Source: Vibrio crassostreae
Lineage (GTDB): Bacteria > Pseudomonadota > Gammaproteobacteria > Enterobacterales > Vibrionaceae
Reading direction: 5' to 3'
NCBI RefSeq assembly: GCF_024347415.1
Contig: NZ_AP025476.1
Span: 1,736,001-1,800,000, forward strand
Length of the DNA: 64,000 nt
The position numbers and the translations under genes are program-made. Positions 1 through 8,284 of this stretch are shown in pieces. Positions within the stretch are counted from its first letter, which is position 1, and every line of letters begins with the position of its first letter. The notes below the pieces were generated by a model, which did not search any database, was not told the DNA's origin, and worked only from the letters and a program-made list of their open reading frames with translations.

Positions 1-2
1 AA

Positions 3-605
3 GGTTTTGAAGAAGACCTATACAACAAGTTCGACGGTATCTTCGAAGTAGGTGAGCGTGTTGCTATCATCGGTGAAAACGGTGTAGGTAAAACAACACT
101 ACTTAACACACTAGCTGGCGCACTAGAGCCACGCACTGGTGAGTACAAGTGGTCTGAAAACTCAAACATCGGTTACTACGCTCAAGATCACGCACACGAT
201 TTCGAGACAGACATGAACCTGTTTGATTGGATGAGCCAATGGCGTCAAGAAGGCGAAGACGAGCAAGTTGTTCGTGGCTTCCTAGGTCGTATGCTATTTG
301 GTCAAGACGACATTAAGAAATCTGTAAAGGTTATCTCTGGTGGTGAGCAAGGTCGTATGCTTCTTGGTAAGATCATGATGCACAAGCCAAACATCCTTCT
401 TATGGATGAACCAACGAACCACATGGATATGGAATCTATCGAAGCGCTTAACCTGGCTCTTGAGAACTACAAAGGCACATTGTTCTTCGTATCTCACGAC
501 CGTGTATTCGTAGACTCGCTTGCAACTCGTATCCTTGAAATCAAAGATGGCAAGATCAACGATTTCCGCGGCACTTACGCTGAGTTCTTGAAAGCACGCG
601 GCTAA
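3..605 (+). CDS. ybiT: ABC-F family ATPase, YbiT-like, 3' part only
   Basis: C-terminal part of an ABC-F ATPase. These are soluble paired-ATPase proteins without membrane domains that act on the ribosome. The gene enters from the left edge, in frame from base 3. The second ATPase domain is visible: Walker [10 protein letters not shown] at about bases 75-101, signature SGGEQGR near 340, Walker [13 protein letters not shown] near 392-427 and the switch histidine in FVSHDR. The final motif (LKARG and stop) and the [10 protein letters not shown] stretch after Walker B fit the YbiT branch better than Uup or EttA. The N-terminal ATPase domain lies outside the window, so the subfamily call rests on the C-terminus. 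A strong hairpin terminator follows at 661. Confidence 0.85.
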   Translation, partial: GFEEDLYNKFDGIFEVGERVAIIGENGVGKTTLLNTLAGALEPRTGEYKWSENSNIGYYAQDHAHDFETDMNLFDWMSQWRQEGEDEQVVRGFLGRMLFGQDDIKKSVKVISGGEQGRMLLGKIMMHKPNILLMDEPTNHMDMESIEALNLALENYKGTLFFVSHDRVFVDSLATRILEIKDGKINDFRGTYAEFLKARG

Positions 606-660
606 TACCGTGTAGTGAGAGCTGATACGTAAAAACACGTTAGTACGTATTCAAAATTAG

Positions 661-702
661 AAAGGCCTCTATCTTAGCAATCAGATAGAGGCCTTTTGTT
701 TT
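661..702 (+). terminator. Rho-independent terminator after ybiT
   Basis: Stem AAAGGCCTCTATCT / AGATAGAGGCCTTT with an 8-base loop, followed by TTGTTTTT on the plus strand. It separates the ABC-F gene from the convergent chemoreceptor gene. Confidence 0.9.
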
Positions 703-738
703 TCCATACCACACGAATCAACTAGCTTGCGCTAATCA

Positions 739-2628
739 CTAATACTTAAACTGCGCGACAATCTTCTCTAGCTTCACACTCACACTCGAGACTTGTTCAC
801 TGCAACGTACCGACCCAGAAACCACAGTATAGGTGTCACTAGCAAGGTGAGCGATATCAGTAATGTTTCGGTCAATCTCAACAGAAACCATCGATTGCTC
901 TTCAGACGCTGTTGAGATCTGGCTGTTTAAGTCGAACATCTCGCCAACTTGGAAGTGTATTCCTTCTATGGCATTCACCACGTCTTTGGTTTGGTTTTTC
1001 ACCAGCTCAGTTTGTTCTAAGCTCGCTGTCATCTTAGCGACGGTCTTGTCTATTCCAGTGGTTAAACCATGAATCGTGGATTCTATTTGATGGGTTGAAT
1101 CGTTGGTCATTAGGGAAAGCTCTCGCACTTCGGACGCAACCACAGCGAAACCTCGTCCATGATCGCCGGCACGCGCTGCTTCAATCGCAGCATTAAGTGC
1201 CAATAGGTTGGTTTGCTCAGCAATACCTTGAATGGTCGTCACTACCTGATTGATTTCACGGCTCTGTTCTTCGAGCTGAACGATGAGATCTTGCGACTCT
1301 GCAATGTTTTCTACCAAGACATTAATACTGTCGTTTGTTGATTGTGTCTTTTGTAGCGCTTGATGGGCATTTTCTTTGATCTTCTCGGCATTGGTTGCGG
1401 CATTTTCGATGTTCGCCGTCACCTCATTACTCGTCATCACTAACTCGTTAACTGCCGTTGCTACCGATTCAGATTGCTGCTTTTGTTTCTCTGCATTGCT
1501 CATGCTTTTAACCGCCGCTTCTTCAGAGCTGCATGAACTGTCTGTCAACACCGTCATCACGCCGGATAGCTCTTTGATGTTACCGTGCAGTTTATCGATG
1601 AAGGTATCGAACGAGTGGGCAAGTTGAGCGAGCTCGTCGTTACCTCTGGCGTTCATTCTGACGGTTAAATCTCCATCTCCATTTGCAATAGACTCCATCA
1701 TCACGTTTATCGCTTTGATACGACCCAGGATGTTGCGACCGATGAACACCAATAACAGAGAAAGCAGAGCGACGATAGCTGCACCAAACAGATGTAACAT
1801 GTTTTGTGTGTTTCTAACTGCCGCTGTAATCGCTTGGCTTATCTCATTCTGCACTTCTTCAATGGCTTGTTCTGTTTGATGAACATTGCTACGTAAGGCG
1901 CCTCTAAGCCCCAACTCTGCAGACAAACCTAGATTGCTGTTAGCAACCAACAGAGTTTCAACCGCGGCCTTATATTCGGAATAGGCTTGTTCAGTCGCAA
2001 TCGAAGTTTGGGAGTAGGGTTCAAACTCAACAAGAGCATTGGTTAACGCCGCATTCGTTTGGCTATTAATATGTGCGAGGTAATGGAAGTCTTTTTCGAT
2101 CAGCTCTAACAACGCAAGTTCCAGTGCCAAACTTGATTCTGATTCGATTGCTGATTTCAGCGCTGTTCTTTTTCCATCGAGGGTTGCGACAAAGCCTAAA
2201 GGTGGGGTTGTGCGTTCAATGTCGTTCACTTGATTGACGATCTGATGGAACTGTTTCTGGTACTGATGAAGGGTATCGGAGATTTTAGTCATTTGATCGG
2301 TAAGGTGAAGCTCGTGCGAGGTTAGGGTTTGGTTCAACGTCACCAATCTTTGATTCAATGTGTCGGCAGTTTTATCGAAACGCTCTGCGTATTTTTGATC
2401 GTGTCGAGACAAAAAGTCTTTCTCATGTCGCCTAAGCGTTAATAAATCGACTGAGCTTCTAAGGTTTTCGGTCGCAGCGAGCTCCAATGATTCCAATTTG
2501 TCTAAGCTGAACTGCTCGTAGATGGCATAGATAAAAACAGAAATAAACAGGGTGAGGTTGATTAAAATAAACTTACTGCGAATAGAAAGAGACAGCAAAC
2601 GATTCTGAGGTTCCGATGGATTGTTCAT
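739..2628 (-). CDS. Methyl-accepting chemotaxis protein
   Basis: Inner-membrane chemoreceptor, 629 aa, that would signal to the CheA/CheW array. Visible in order: cytoplasmic N-terminus, transmembrane helix at about residues 19-38, a long helical periplasmic sensing region (about 40-275), second transmembrane helix at about 279-298, HAMP domain to about 350, and the cytoplasmic signalling coiled coil. The coiled coil carries the family hairpin core EQTNLLALNAAIEAARAG and GRGFAVVASEVREL. The periplasmic region is predicted helical and lacks an obvious Cache/PAS signature, so the ligand is unknown. No C-terminal CheR-docking pentapeptide is visible (ends VAQFKY). The gene stands alone between the ybiT terminator and a roughly 300-base gap before fdhD. 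Confidence 0.95.
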   Translation of the reverse strand: MNNPSEPQNRLLSLSIRSKFILINLTLFISVFIYAIYEQFSLDKLESLELAATENLRSSVDLLTLRRHEKDFLSRHDQKYAERFDKTADTLNQRLVTLNQTLTSHELHLTDQMTKISDTLHQYQKQFHQIVNQVNDIERTTPPLGFVATLDGKRTALKSAIESESSLALELALLELIEKDFHYLAHINSQTNAALTNALVEFEPYSQTSIATEQAYSEYKAAVETLLVANSNLGLSAELGLRGALRSNVHQTEQAIEEVQNEISQAITAAVRNTQNMLHLFGAAIVALLSLLLVFIGRNILGRIKAINVMMESIANGDGDLTVRMNARGNDELAQLAHSFDTFIDKLHGNIKELSGVMTVLTDSSCSSEEAAVKSMSNAEKQKQQSESVATAVNELVMTSNEVTANIENAATNAEKIKENAHQALQKTQSTNDSINVLVENIAESQDLIVQLEEQSREINQVVTTIQGIAEQTNLLALNAAIEAARAGDHGRGFAVVASEVRELSLMTNDSTHQIESTIHGLTTGIDKTVAKMTASLEQTELVKNQTKDVVNAIEGIHFQVGEMFDLNSQISTASEEQSMVSVEIDRNITDIAHLASDTYTVVSGSVRCSEQVSSVSVKLEKIVAQFKY

Positions 2629-2866
2629 GGTTAACTCCCTTTAGCCTATGACGTTTCATGTCCATCAATGTTTAATAGTTATTAGATACATTTAAATGAT
2701 GGATATGTAACTAATAGCTTATAGGGCTCGTAAAGCAAGATTGGTTTCGTATTGAAAGTTAAGGAGATGTAATTGTGTAAAGAAACGGAATTAATAGCCT
2801 TATGCGCTTAACTTAAATTGGGCATCATCGTTTCTCGAACCAACGACTTATCCCTACTTAAATAAA

Positions 2867-2898
2867 AATGCCGTTCATCAACCTTAATGAACGGCATT
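2867..2898 (-). terminator. Terminator after fdhD
   Basis: Stem AATGCCGTTCAT / ATGAACGGCATT with an 8-base loop; on the minus strand it is followed by TTTTATTT. The rest of 2629-2926 is an AT-rich gap holding the chemoreceptor promoter, with no gene seen. Confidence 0.85.
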
Positions 2899-2926
2899 GT
2901 TTATTCACTCGTAGCAGGGGGGAGAT

Positions 2927-3772
2927 CTAGTCTTCTGACGACGCTTGCTCACCCTTTACATCAAAATCGATCTTGTCTGCGCCCGTGAACACTTGGAAGC
3001 GTAAACCTTTTGCGCGTGCAATAGTGGTGATGCCGAACTTCTGAGCAAGGTCTAAGCCCATTTGTGTTACACCAGAACGTGATAACAGAACAGGGATACC
3101 CATCTGAGCAACCTTAATTACCATCTCAGACGTTAAACGACCTGTGGTATAGAAGATCTTGTCTTCACCTGACTCTTTGTTAAGCCACATCTCACCAGCC
3201 AATGTATCAACGGCATTGTGTCGGCCAACATCTTCAACAAACGATAGAACCTTGTCGTCTTTACAAACCGCACAGCCATGTACCGCGCCTGCTTTCTTGT
3301 AGGTATCGTTATAATGAGTCAGCGCTTCAAGCGCTGTGTAGATTTCAGATTGCTTAATCTTGTTTTGAGGCACTTGGTAATCTTCCAACTGCTTCATTAC
3401 GTTGCCATACATAGTGCCTTGACCGCAGCCAGAGGTTACTGTCTTCTTCTTAAGAGCTTGCTCAAGTTGGCTTGTATCTTCTTTGGTGATAACCGCAGCA
3501 GAGCTGGTTTCCCAATCGATGATAATAGATTCAACCGCTTCAGGATCGGAAAGGAAGCTTTGGTTTTTCAAATAACCTAAGACTAATGACTCAGGACGAG
3601 AGCCCAATGTCATTAAGGTTACGATCTCTTTCCAGTTCAACATCACGGTAAGAGGGCGCTCACACGCGATCTGTTTCGTTAGCTTTTCGCCATATTCATC
3701 AAACACTTCAACTTCGATTGTCTGAAGTGGGTTCTCACTGGTTTTTATTATGTTTGGTTTTACCACAGTCAT
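2927..3772 (-). CDS. fdhD: Formate dehydrogenase accessory sulfurtransferase FdhD
   Basis: 281-aa cytoplasmic FdhD family protein, which passes sulfur from IscS to the molybdenum (bis-MGD) cofactor so that formate dehydrogenase becomes active. The active-site loop SGCGQG is at residues 114-119 (Cys116). The conserved GAVHGCAVC and VGRHNAVDTLAGE segments and the YTTGRLTSEMVIK region are typical of the family. E. coli FdhD has a CxxC pair here; in this protein the second position is glycine (Gly119). The gene diverges from the formate dehydrogenase operon that starts at about 4.2 kb, which fits its role as maturation factor for that enzyme. Confidence 0.95.
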   Translation of the reverse strand: MTVVKPNIIKTSENPLQTIEVEVFDEYGEKLTKQIACERPLTVMLNWKEIVTLMTLGSRPESLVLGYLKNQSFLSDPEAVESIIIDWETSSAAVITKEDTSQLEQALKKKTVTSGCGQGTMYGNVMKQLEDYQVPQNKIKQSEIYTALEALTHYNDTYKKAGAVHGCAVCKDDKVLSFVEDVGRHNAVDTLAGEMWLNKESGEDKIFYTTGRLTSEMVIKVAQMGIPVLLSRSGVTQMGLDLAQKFGITTIARAKGLRFQVFTGADKIDFDVKGEQASSED

Positions 3773-4156
3773 TTCCTACTTAATGAGATAGCGATTTTAT
3801 GAGATAAGAAGTCAACAAGAGCAATAAGGCTCTCATTCATCAATGCGCTAGTTTGTTAGTTCGCTATAGCCTAGGTTTCGATTAACGTTATCGAGCGCGC
3901 CATAGCTCTGAGAATACATAGCTCTGTGAATAACATTAGCGAATTAGCTAAAGCAAATCTTATTCCAAAATAACGGGGATTGATGGAAACATGAAGCATT
4001 AGATTAAAATAGCGCAAAATATGAGAGTTCACTGGGTGGGGTTGTCTGAAATAACCAGTATCGACTAACGTTATAATGACAACTTGATAACGAACGCTAT
4101 AGATACGCTCTCGTAGGTAATCCGTATTGGCGTGTTTATTGCTTTATGGGGTGTAT
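3773..4156. other. Intergenic region between fdhD and the formate dehydrogenase operon
   Basis: AT-rich divergent promoter region. It must hold the promoters of fdhD (leftward) and of the operon beginning at 4157/4222 (rightward). I found no convincing FNR box or perfect sigma-70 promoter by eye and no further gene. Confidence 0.6.
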
Positions 4157-4234
4157 ATGATTGCGCACAGTACAAAATGTCCTAAGTGCATTCAGACCAA
4201 AGAAAATCAATTGGGTGAAGTATGTCTGAGATAA
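4157..4234 (+). CDS. Possible 25-residue leader ORF with a CPKC motif
   Basis: Short ORF starting ATG ATT GCG and ending TAA, preceded by a good Shine-Dalgarno-like GGGGTG six bases upstream. It encodes a 25-residue peptide with a Cys-Pro-Lys-Cys motif near residues 8-11. Its last 13 bases overlap the start of the DUF3305 gene in another frame, so if translated the two would be coupled. It could be a regulatory leader peptide for the formate dehydrogenase operon, or chance. Only ribosome profiling or conservation would settle it. Confidence 0.3.
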   Translation: MIAHSTKCPKCIQTKENQLGEVCLR

Positions 4235-4686
4235 AAGAATTCCAAGAACAATATGAAAAAACAGAAGCAGCTTGGCCAATCGGTGTCCAAAGAATAGAGA
4301 AAGAGATCAAAACAGGTATCTGGGTAACCACACAATGGGAATTGACGGGGTTTGAACTGTCGCCAGAAGACGATACTCAAGACGTTTGTTTACTTCAATT
4401 ACATAAAGACGAGCGTACAGACTATCGTTTCAACCTTAGCTCTCAACAACCTAAGCTTTTCTTAGTGATGGATAACGTCGATTCTGGTGTTGAGCCAGTC
4501 ATTCAGTTACTTACGGCATCACAAACCGTTGCTGGGCAATACATGGACGGTGACAACCAAGTCCTTTCATACGACATTCCTTTGCCTGTACAAGCTTGGA
4601 TGGAAGCATTCATTGGCCGTCATGGCGAGTTACTAGAAGCAAGACGTAAGAAACGTAAAGGCGCGGGTCGATCAAATGGCAACTAA
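4222..4686 (+). CDS. DUF3305 protein of the formate dehydrogenase operon
   Basis: 154-aa soluble protein recognised as DUF3305, a family found in formate dehydrogenase gene clusters of Vibrio, Shewanella and other proteobacteria; its biochemical role is not established. Residues 20-60 contain the family-like WPIGVQRIEKEIKTGIWV start, and the C-terminus is strongly basic (ARRKKRKGAGR). It overlaps the next gene, DUF3306, by 11 bases, and the pair almost always travels together. It is the first substantial gene of the operon. Confidence 0.85.
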   Translation: MSEIKEFQEQYEKTEAAWPIGVQRIEKEIKTGIWVTTQWELTGFELSPEDDTQDVCLLQLHKDERTDYRFNLSSQQPKLFLVMDNVDSGVEPVIQLLTASQTVAGQYMDGDNQVLSYDIPLPVQAWMEAFIGRHGELLEARRKKRKGAGRSNGN

Positions 4687-5389
4687 CTTTTTTAGCCGTT
4701 GGTCTCAACGAAAGCTCGATGAATCGTCTGATGAACCATTAGAAGCGCAACAAACGCTTGAGGAAGCCGAGCTTATTTCTTCAGAGGCTTCGTCTGCTGC
4801 TTCATCTATAGGTGCAGAAACATCAGAGTCATTAGACCGTCAGATTTTAGAAAATAGAACTTTAGAAAATGGTTCTCCAGAAAGCAATGAAGAAACTCAT
4901 GCTGTCGATTCTCAAGCTATTGACTCTCAGGAGATAGCATCCGAAACGACTGAAGACTTGTCTGTTGCTCAATTATTGGTGTCGGAAGCATCTGAGAGCG
5001 TAAAAAAAGCGGCCTTGCGTAAATTATTCCTCTCAGAAGAGTTCAACGTTCGTGATGGTTTAGATGATTACGACGACGATTACAGTAATTTGAAGTCTCT
5101 TTCTGAAGGGGTTGCGGAAACCTTGCGTGATTGGGTTAAAGACAAAACGGAAGACGAAACCACACCAGAAGAAGAGCAAGCCATTGATAATAAAGATGAA
5201 GGTGAGGTTTTAGGAAATTCTGAAAGCGATCTTGAGGTATCTGATAATGAACTTGAAACGTCAGAAATTGACGAAATAACAGAACAAGAAAATGAACTGT
5301 ATAAAAATACAGTACCAGATATTGACGCTACAATGTCAGACGAAGCTGACCTGAAAAAGATGGGACAAAATATACCACACAAAGAATAG
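4676..5389 (+). CDS. DUF3306 protein of the formate dehydrogenase operon
   Basis: 237-aa acidic protein. It begins with the family hallmark FFSRWSQRKLD and carries a conserved middle block (about residues 100-145: KKAALRKLFLSEEFNVRDGLDDYDDDYSNLKSL style). The rest is low-complexity, rich in Glu, Ser and Asp and probably disordered. It is translationally coupled to DUF3305. The function is unknown; co-occurrence suggests assembly or partner binding for the formate dehydrogenase. A terminator follows at 5417, so genes 4.2-5.4 kb may form their own transcript or be attenuated before the Fe-S gene. Confidence 0.85.
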   Translation: MATNFFSRWSQRKLDESSDEPLEAQQTLEEAELISSEASSAASSIGAETSESLDRQILENRTLENGSPESNEETHAVDSQAIDSQEIASETTEDLSVAQLLVSEASESVKKAALRKLFLSEEFNVRDGLDDYDDDYSNLKSLSEGVAETLRDWVKDKTEDETTPEEEQAIDNKDEGEVLGNSESDLEVSDNELETSEIDEITEQENELYKNTVPDIDATMSDEADLKKMGQNIPHKE

Positions 5390-5416
5390 GTACATTTTGA
5401 CTAAACACTCAATGAG

Positions 5417-5450
5417 CCGCTTGCGACAAAATGTCCCAAGCGGTTTTTTT
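5417..5450 (+). terminator. Terminator after DUF3306
   Basis: Stem CCGCTTG / CAAGCGG with a 13-base loop followed by seven T. The remaining 240 bases to 5689 are AT-rich and probably hold the promoter of the next gene. Confidence 0.85.
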
Positions 5451-5688
5451 ATACGCACAATAAACGCTATAAATCATTAAACTACTGATATATAGGGATT
5501 ATTAAACTGGCATGGCATTTGCTAAATAACGTTCATTATCAACTTTTTTGTAGATAGACGAGTTCATGGTCTGACGAACGGCACACTGGCTAAAGGGTTA
5601 GTTGTTAACGGATTACTCAGCAAGTTCTCTATCGCTTACTACAATGAAAGTTGAACAGATTATCCATGTCCAAAGATGGAACTGAGCA

Positions 5689-7350
5689 ATGCTTAAACAA
5701 TTATTAGAACAAGCAACTTCAAATAACGCTAAAGCAAGACTGTATGCATTTGAAAATACAGTTGAGTTAACAAATCTGATTCCACCTACTGTTAGCTACG
5801 AAAGCGGCGGTAATACTCTTGTTATTGGTCCAACTGCGATCATTGAAAGTGCTGCGGCGCAATTACCTCAATTGACGAGCCTAACCTTATTGTCGACAGA
5901 CGGCGAAAAGGGCACAAACCCAGAACTGTATTTCGCGAATTCGGTTCAAGTCTCCGGTTTCCTTGGCACGTTTGAAGTTGTGATCGAAAGTAAAGGCACA
6001 TCAAGCAACCTAGCGAAAGTCGCGATTAATCACGATTGTTTCGATGTTGTTCTAGACCTATGTCTGAATAGCTGCATGACAGAGGAAGTACCTGTACCAG
6101 GTTATTACCCAGTAGGTCGTGGCTATCCAAAACTGGCTGAAGCACTGGAAGAGATTCCAACGCTAATGGGCACGTTTGATAAACCTAAGTTCTTCCGTCT
6201 AGACACTGACCTTTGTGCGCACAGTTCTCGTGGCGTAAAAGGTTGTGAGCGTTGTGTTGATGCTTGTCCTGCTGGCGCACTATCAAGTGAAGGCTCTGAT
6301 AAGACCGGCCATAAGATTGAGATCAACCCTTACCTATGTCAAGGCGTTGGTACTTGTGCAACGAGCTGTCCGACAGAAGCAATCTCTTACGCATTGCCTA
6401 ATCCTGACGATACTCAAAAATTCATTGAACGTACGCTAGCGAATTACGAGCAAGCGGGCGGTCTTGATCCTATCGTGCTTATCTGTAGCTCACGTCATGA
6501 AACTTACAACGTGATGGCTCTTAAAGCGCTACCAGATAACGTGATTCCAATTGTCGTAGAAGAACTGCCATCTATTGGTATTGATACTTGGTTTGCAGCT
6601 TTAGTAAATGGCGCAACTCAGGTTCTGTTTGCAGCATCTCGCTTTATGCCAGAAACGATCATTCGAGTTCTGAATAACGAAGTAGGGATCGCACAAGAAC
6701 TGCTAGACCAAATCGGTATTCCAAAAGAAACCATCGATATCCTGTATCTAGAATCGCTACGTGAAGGTCCTCCAACACTTTGTGTGGATTCGTTCGATCT
6801 TGCACTTGGCGATCTTCAAGGTAACAAGCGTCAACGTCTATTTACAGCACTTGATGCGATGTCTTCAGCTCGAATTCCAGTTGAGAACATTGTTGAGCTT
6901 CCATCGAATGCGCCATATGGCACGGTTTCGTGTGAAAGCAAAGATTGTACTTTGTGTATGAGTTGTGTGGCTGTGTGTCCGACACGTGCACTTCATACCG
7001 ACGGGGCTTCTCCATCACTTAAATTTGTAGAACAAGACTGTATTCAATGTGGCTTGTGTGAAAAGGCATGTCCTGAAAATGTTCTGACTCTGACGCCTCG
7101 TATGAACTGGGTAAAAGAAGAACGTCAGAAGGCGGTTGTGATTCATGAAGAGAAAGCTGCGGAATGTGTACGTTGCCATAAACCATTCGCACCTCAGTCT
7201 ATGATCGACATGTTACAGAGCAAGTTACGCGGTCACTCTCACTTTTCAGATGAAGCAGCGATCAATCGTATTGCGATGTGTGAGGACTGTCGTGTGGTGG
7301 ATATGTTCGATTCAATGGCGCAAGACCCATTGAAACAATTGAAATACTAG
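5689..7350 (+). CDS. Multi-cluster 4Fe-4S protein of the formate dehydrogenase operon
   Basis: 553-aa cytoplasmic iron-sulfur protein with at least four ferredoxin-type motifs. These are CxxCxxxC at Cys186-189-193, a cluster from Cys217 (CQGVGTCATSCP), Cys420-423-426-430 and Cys451-454-457-461. A further CVRCHKPF and CEDC group near the C-terminus could bind zinc or another metal. The stretch between the two halves (about 250-400) resembles the intervening domain of similar proteins in Vibrio and Shewanella formate dehydrogenase loci. It lies 9 bases before a TorD-type chaperone, so electron transfer or cofactor maturation for the dehydrogenase is likely, but the exact role is not known. Confidence 0.85.
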   Translation: MLKQLLEQATSNNAKARLYAFENTVELTNLIPPTVSYESGGNTLVIGPTAIIESAAAQLPQLTSLTLLSTDGEKGTNPELYFANSVQVSGFLGTFEVVIESKGTSSNLAKVAINHDCFDVVLDLCLNSCMTEEVPVPGYYPVGRGYPKLAEALEEIPTLMGTFDKPKFFRLDTDLCAHSSRGVKGCERCVDACPAGALSSEGSDKTGHKIEINPYLCQGVGTCATSCPTEAISYALPNPDDTQKFIERTLANYEQAGGLDPIVLICSSRHETYNVMALKALPDNVIPIVVEELPSIGIDTWFAALVNGATQVLFAASRFMPETIIRVLNNEVGIAQELLDQIGIPKETIDILYLESLREGPPTLCVDSFDLALGDLQGNKRQRLFTALDAMSSARIPVENIVELPSNAPYGTVSCESKDCTLCMSCVAVCPTRALHTDGASPSLKFVEQDCIQCGLCEKACPENVLTLTPRMNWVKEERQKAVVIHEEKAAECVRCHKPFAPQSMIDMLQSKLRGHSHFSDEAAINRIAMCEDCRVVDMFDSMAQDPLKQLKY

Positions 7351-7359
7351 GAGTTAGCC

Positions 7360-7998
7360 TTGGAAACTAATTTGGATCAGGCACAAGAACAGACACTAAG
7401 AACTGAGATCTATTTGGTTCTATCTGCACTGTTTCGTAGCGCACCTTCTGAAGAGGTGATCGACTTTCTAAAAACGCTAGATATTGAAGCGTCTGAAAGT
7501 GCAATGCAAAAAGCTTGGATTGCTATTCAACAAGCGGCAACAGAATCAAATCGCGAAGCGTTAGAAGACGAATATCAAGATCTGTTCATTGGCATTGGCC
7601 GTGGAGAGATTGTTCCATTTGGTTCTTGGCATCGCACTGGCGCCATGATGGAAAAACCATTAGCAGAGATTCGTCATGATTTAGAGCTTTTAGGCATTGA
7701 ACGTGATGATCAAGTAAAAGAGCCAGAAGATCATATTGCGGCATTGTGTGAAGTAATGGCAATGCTAACCGGTGAAGAAGAAGCCCTGCAACAAGCGATT
7801 TTCAATAAGCACCTTGGTCCTTGGTTCAACTCTTTTACGCGTCAGCTTGAAAGTGCAGAAAGTGCCAACTTCTACAAATCGGCCGCTCAGCTGTGTGAAG
7901 CATTTTTAACGTTAGAACAAGTGCGTTTTAGCGTTAATACAAAAAGCAGTAAGCATAAATTAAAGATTGATGTGAAAAACGTCACTGATTACGAGTAA
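7360..7998 (+). CDS. TorD-family molybdoenzyme chaperone
   Basis: 212-aa all-helical cytoplasmic protein of the TorD/DmsD redox enzyme maturation family. Such chaperones hold the apo-enzyme and its Tat leader until the molybdenum cofactor is inserted. The family signature is seen as EYQDLFIGIGRGEIVPFGSWHRTG at about residues 67-92 and the EPEDHIAALCEVM helix at about 124-138. The start is TTG, fixed by GGAG seven bases upstream and by spacing to the preceding Fe-S gene. The likely client is the formate dehydrogenase alpha subunit encoded two genes downstream. Confidence 0.9.
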   Translation: METNLDQAQEQTLRTEIYLVLSALFRSAPSEEVIDFLKTLDIEASESAMQKAWIAIQQAATESNREALEDEYQDLFIGIGRGEIVPFGSWHRTGAMMEKPLAEIRHDLELLGIERDDQVKEPEDHIAALCEVMAMLTGEEEALQQAIFNKHLGPWFNSFTRQLESAESANFYKSAAQLCEAFLTLEQVRFSVNTKSSKHKLKIDVKNVTDYE

Positions 7999-8070
7999 TC
8001 GAGCAGTACGCGATTATATCGATAGAGGGGCATTAAGCCTCCAAAAGATCTACCGTAAGGTAAGGAAGCA

Positions 8071-8274
8071 ATGATGAAAGATAATAAAGAAATAAACACA
8101 AGCCGTAGGGACTTACTCAAAGGCTTAACGACTGCAGCCGTAGCTGGTGCCGTTGTCGCTGGTACAACTAAAGTGGCAACTGCTTCAGAAACGGTTGAAA
8201 TGCCGAAAGAAGACATGAAGAAGACGGGCTATCGTGAAACGCAACACATTCGCGATTACTACGACACGCTTTAG
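8071..8274 (+). CDS. Small Tat-signal protein of the formate dehydrogenase operon
   Basis: 67-aa protein that is little more than a twin-arginine leader: TSRRDLLKG at residues 10-18, a hydrophobic AAVAGAVVAGT stretch and a short polar tail ending HIRDYYDTL. It belongs to the small 'formate dehydrogenase region TAT target' family that sits directly before the catalytic subunit in many proteobacteria. The start may be the first or second of two adjacent ATG codons; GGA lies about 7 bases upstream. It ends 10 bases before the alpha subunit. It may be a small exported subunit; its role is unproven. Confidence 0.85.
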   Translation: MMKDNKEINTSRRDLLKGLTTAAVAGAVVAGTTKVATASETVEMPKEDMKKTGYRETQHIRDYYDTL

Positions 8275-8284
8275 GAGATAACGG

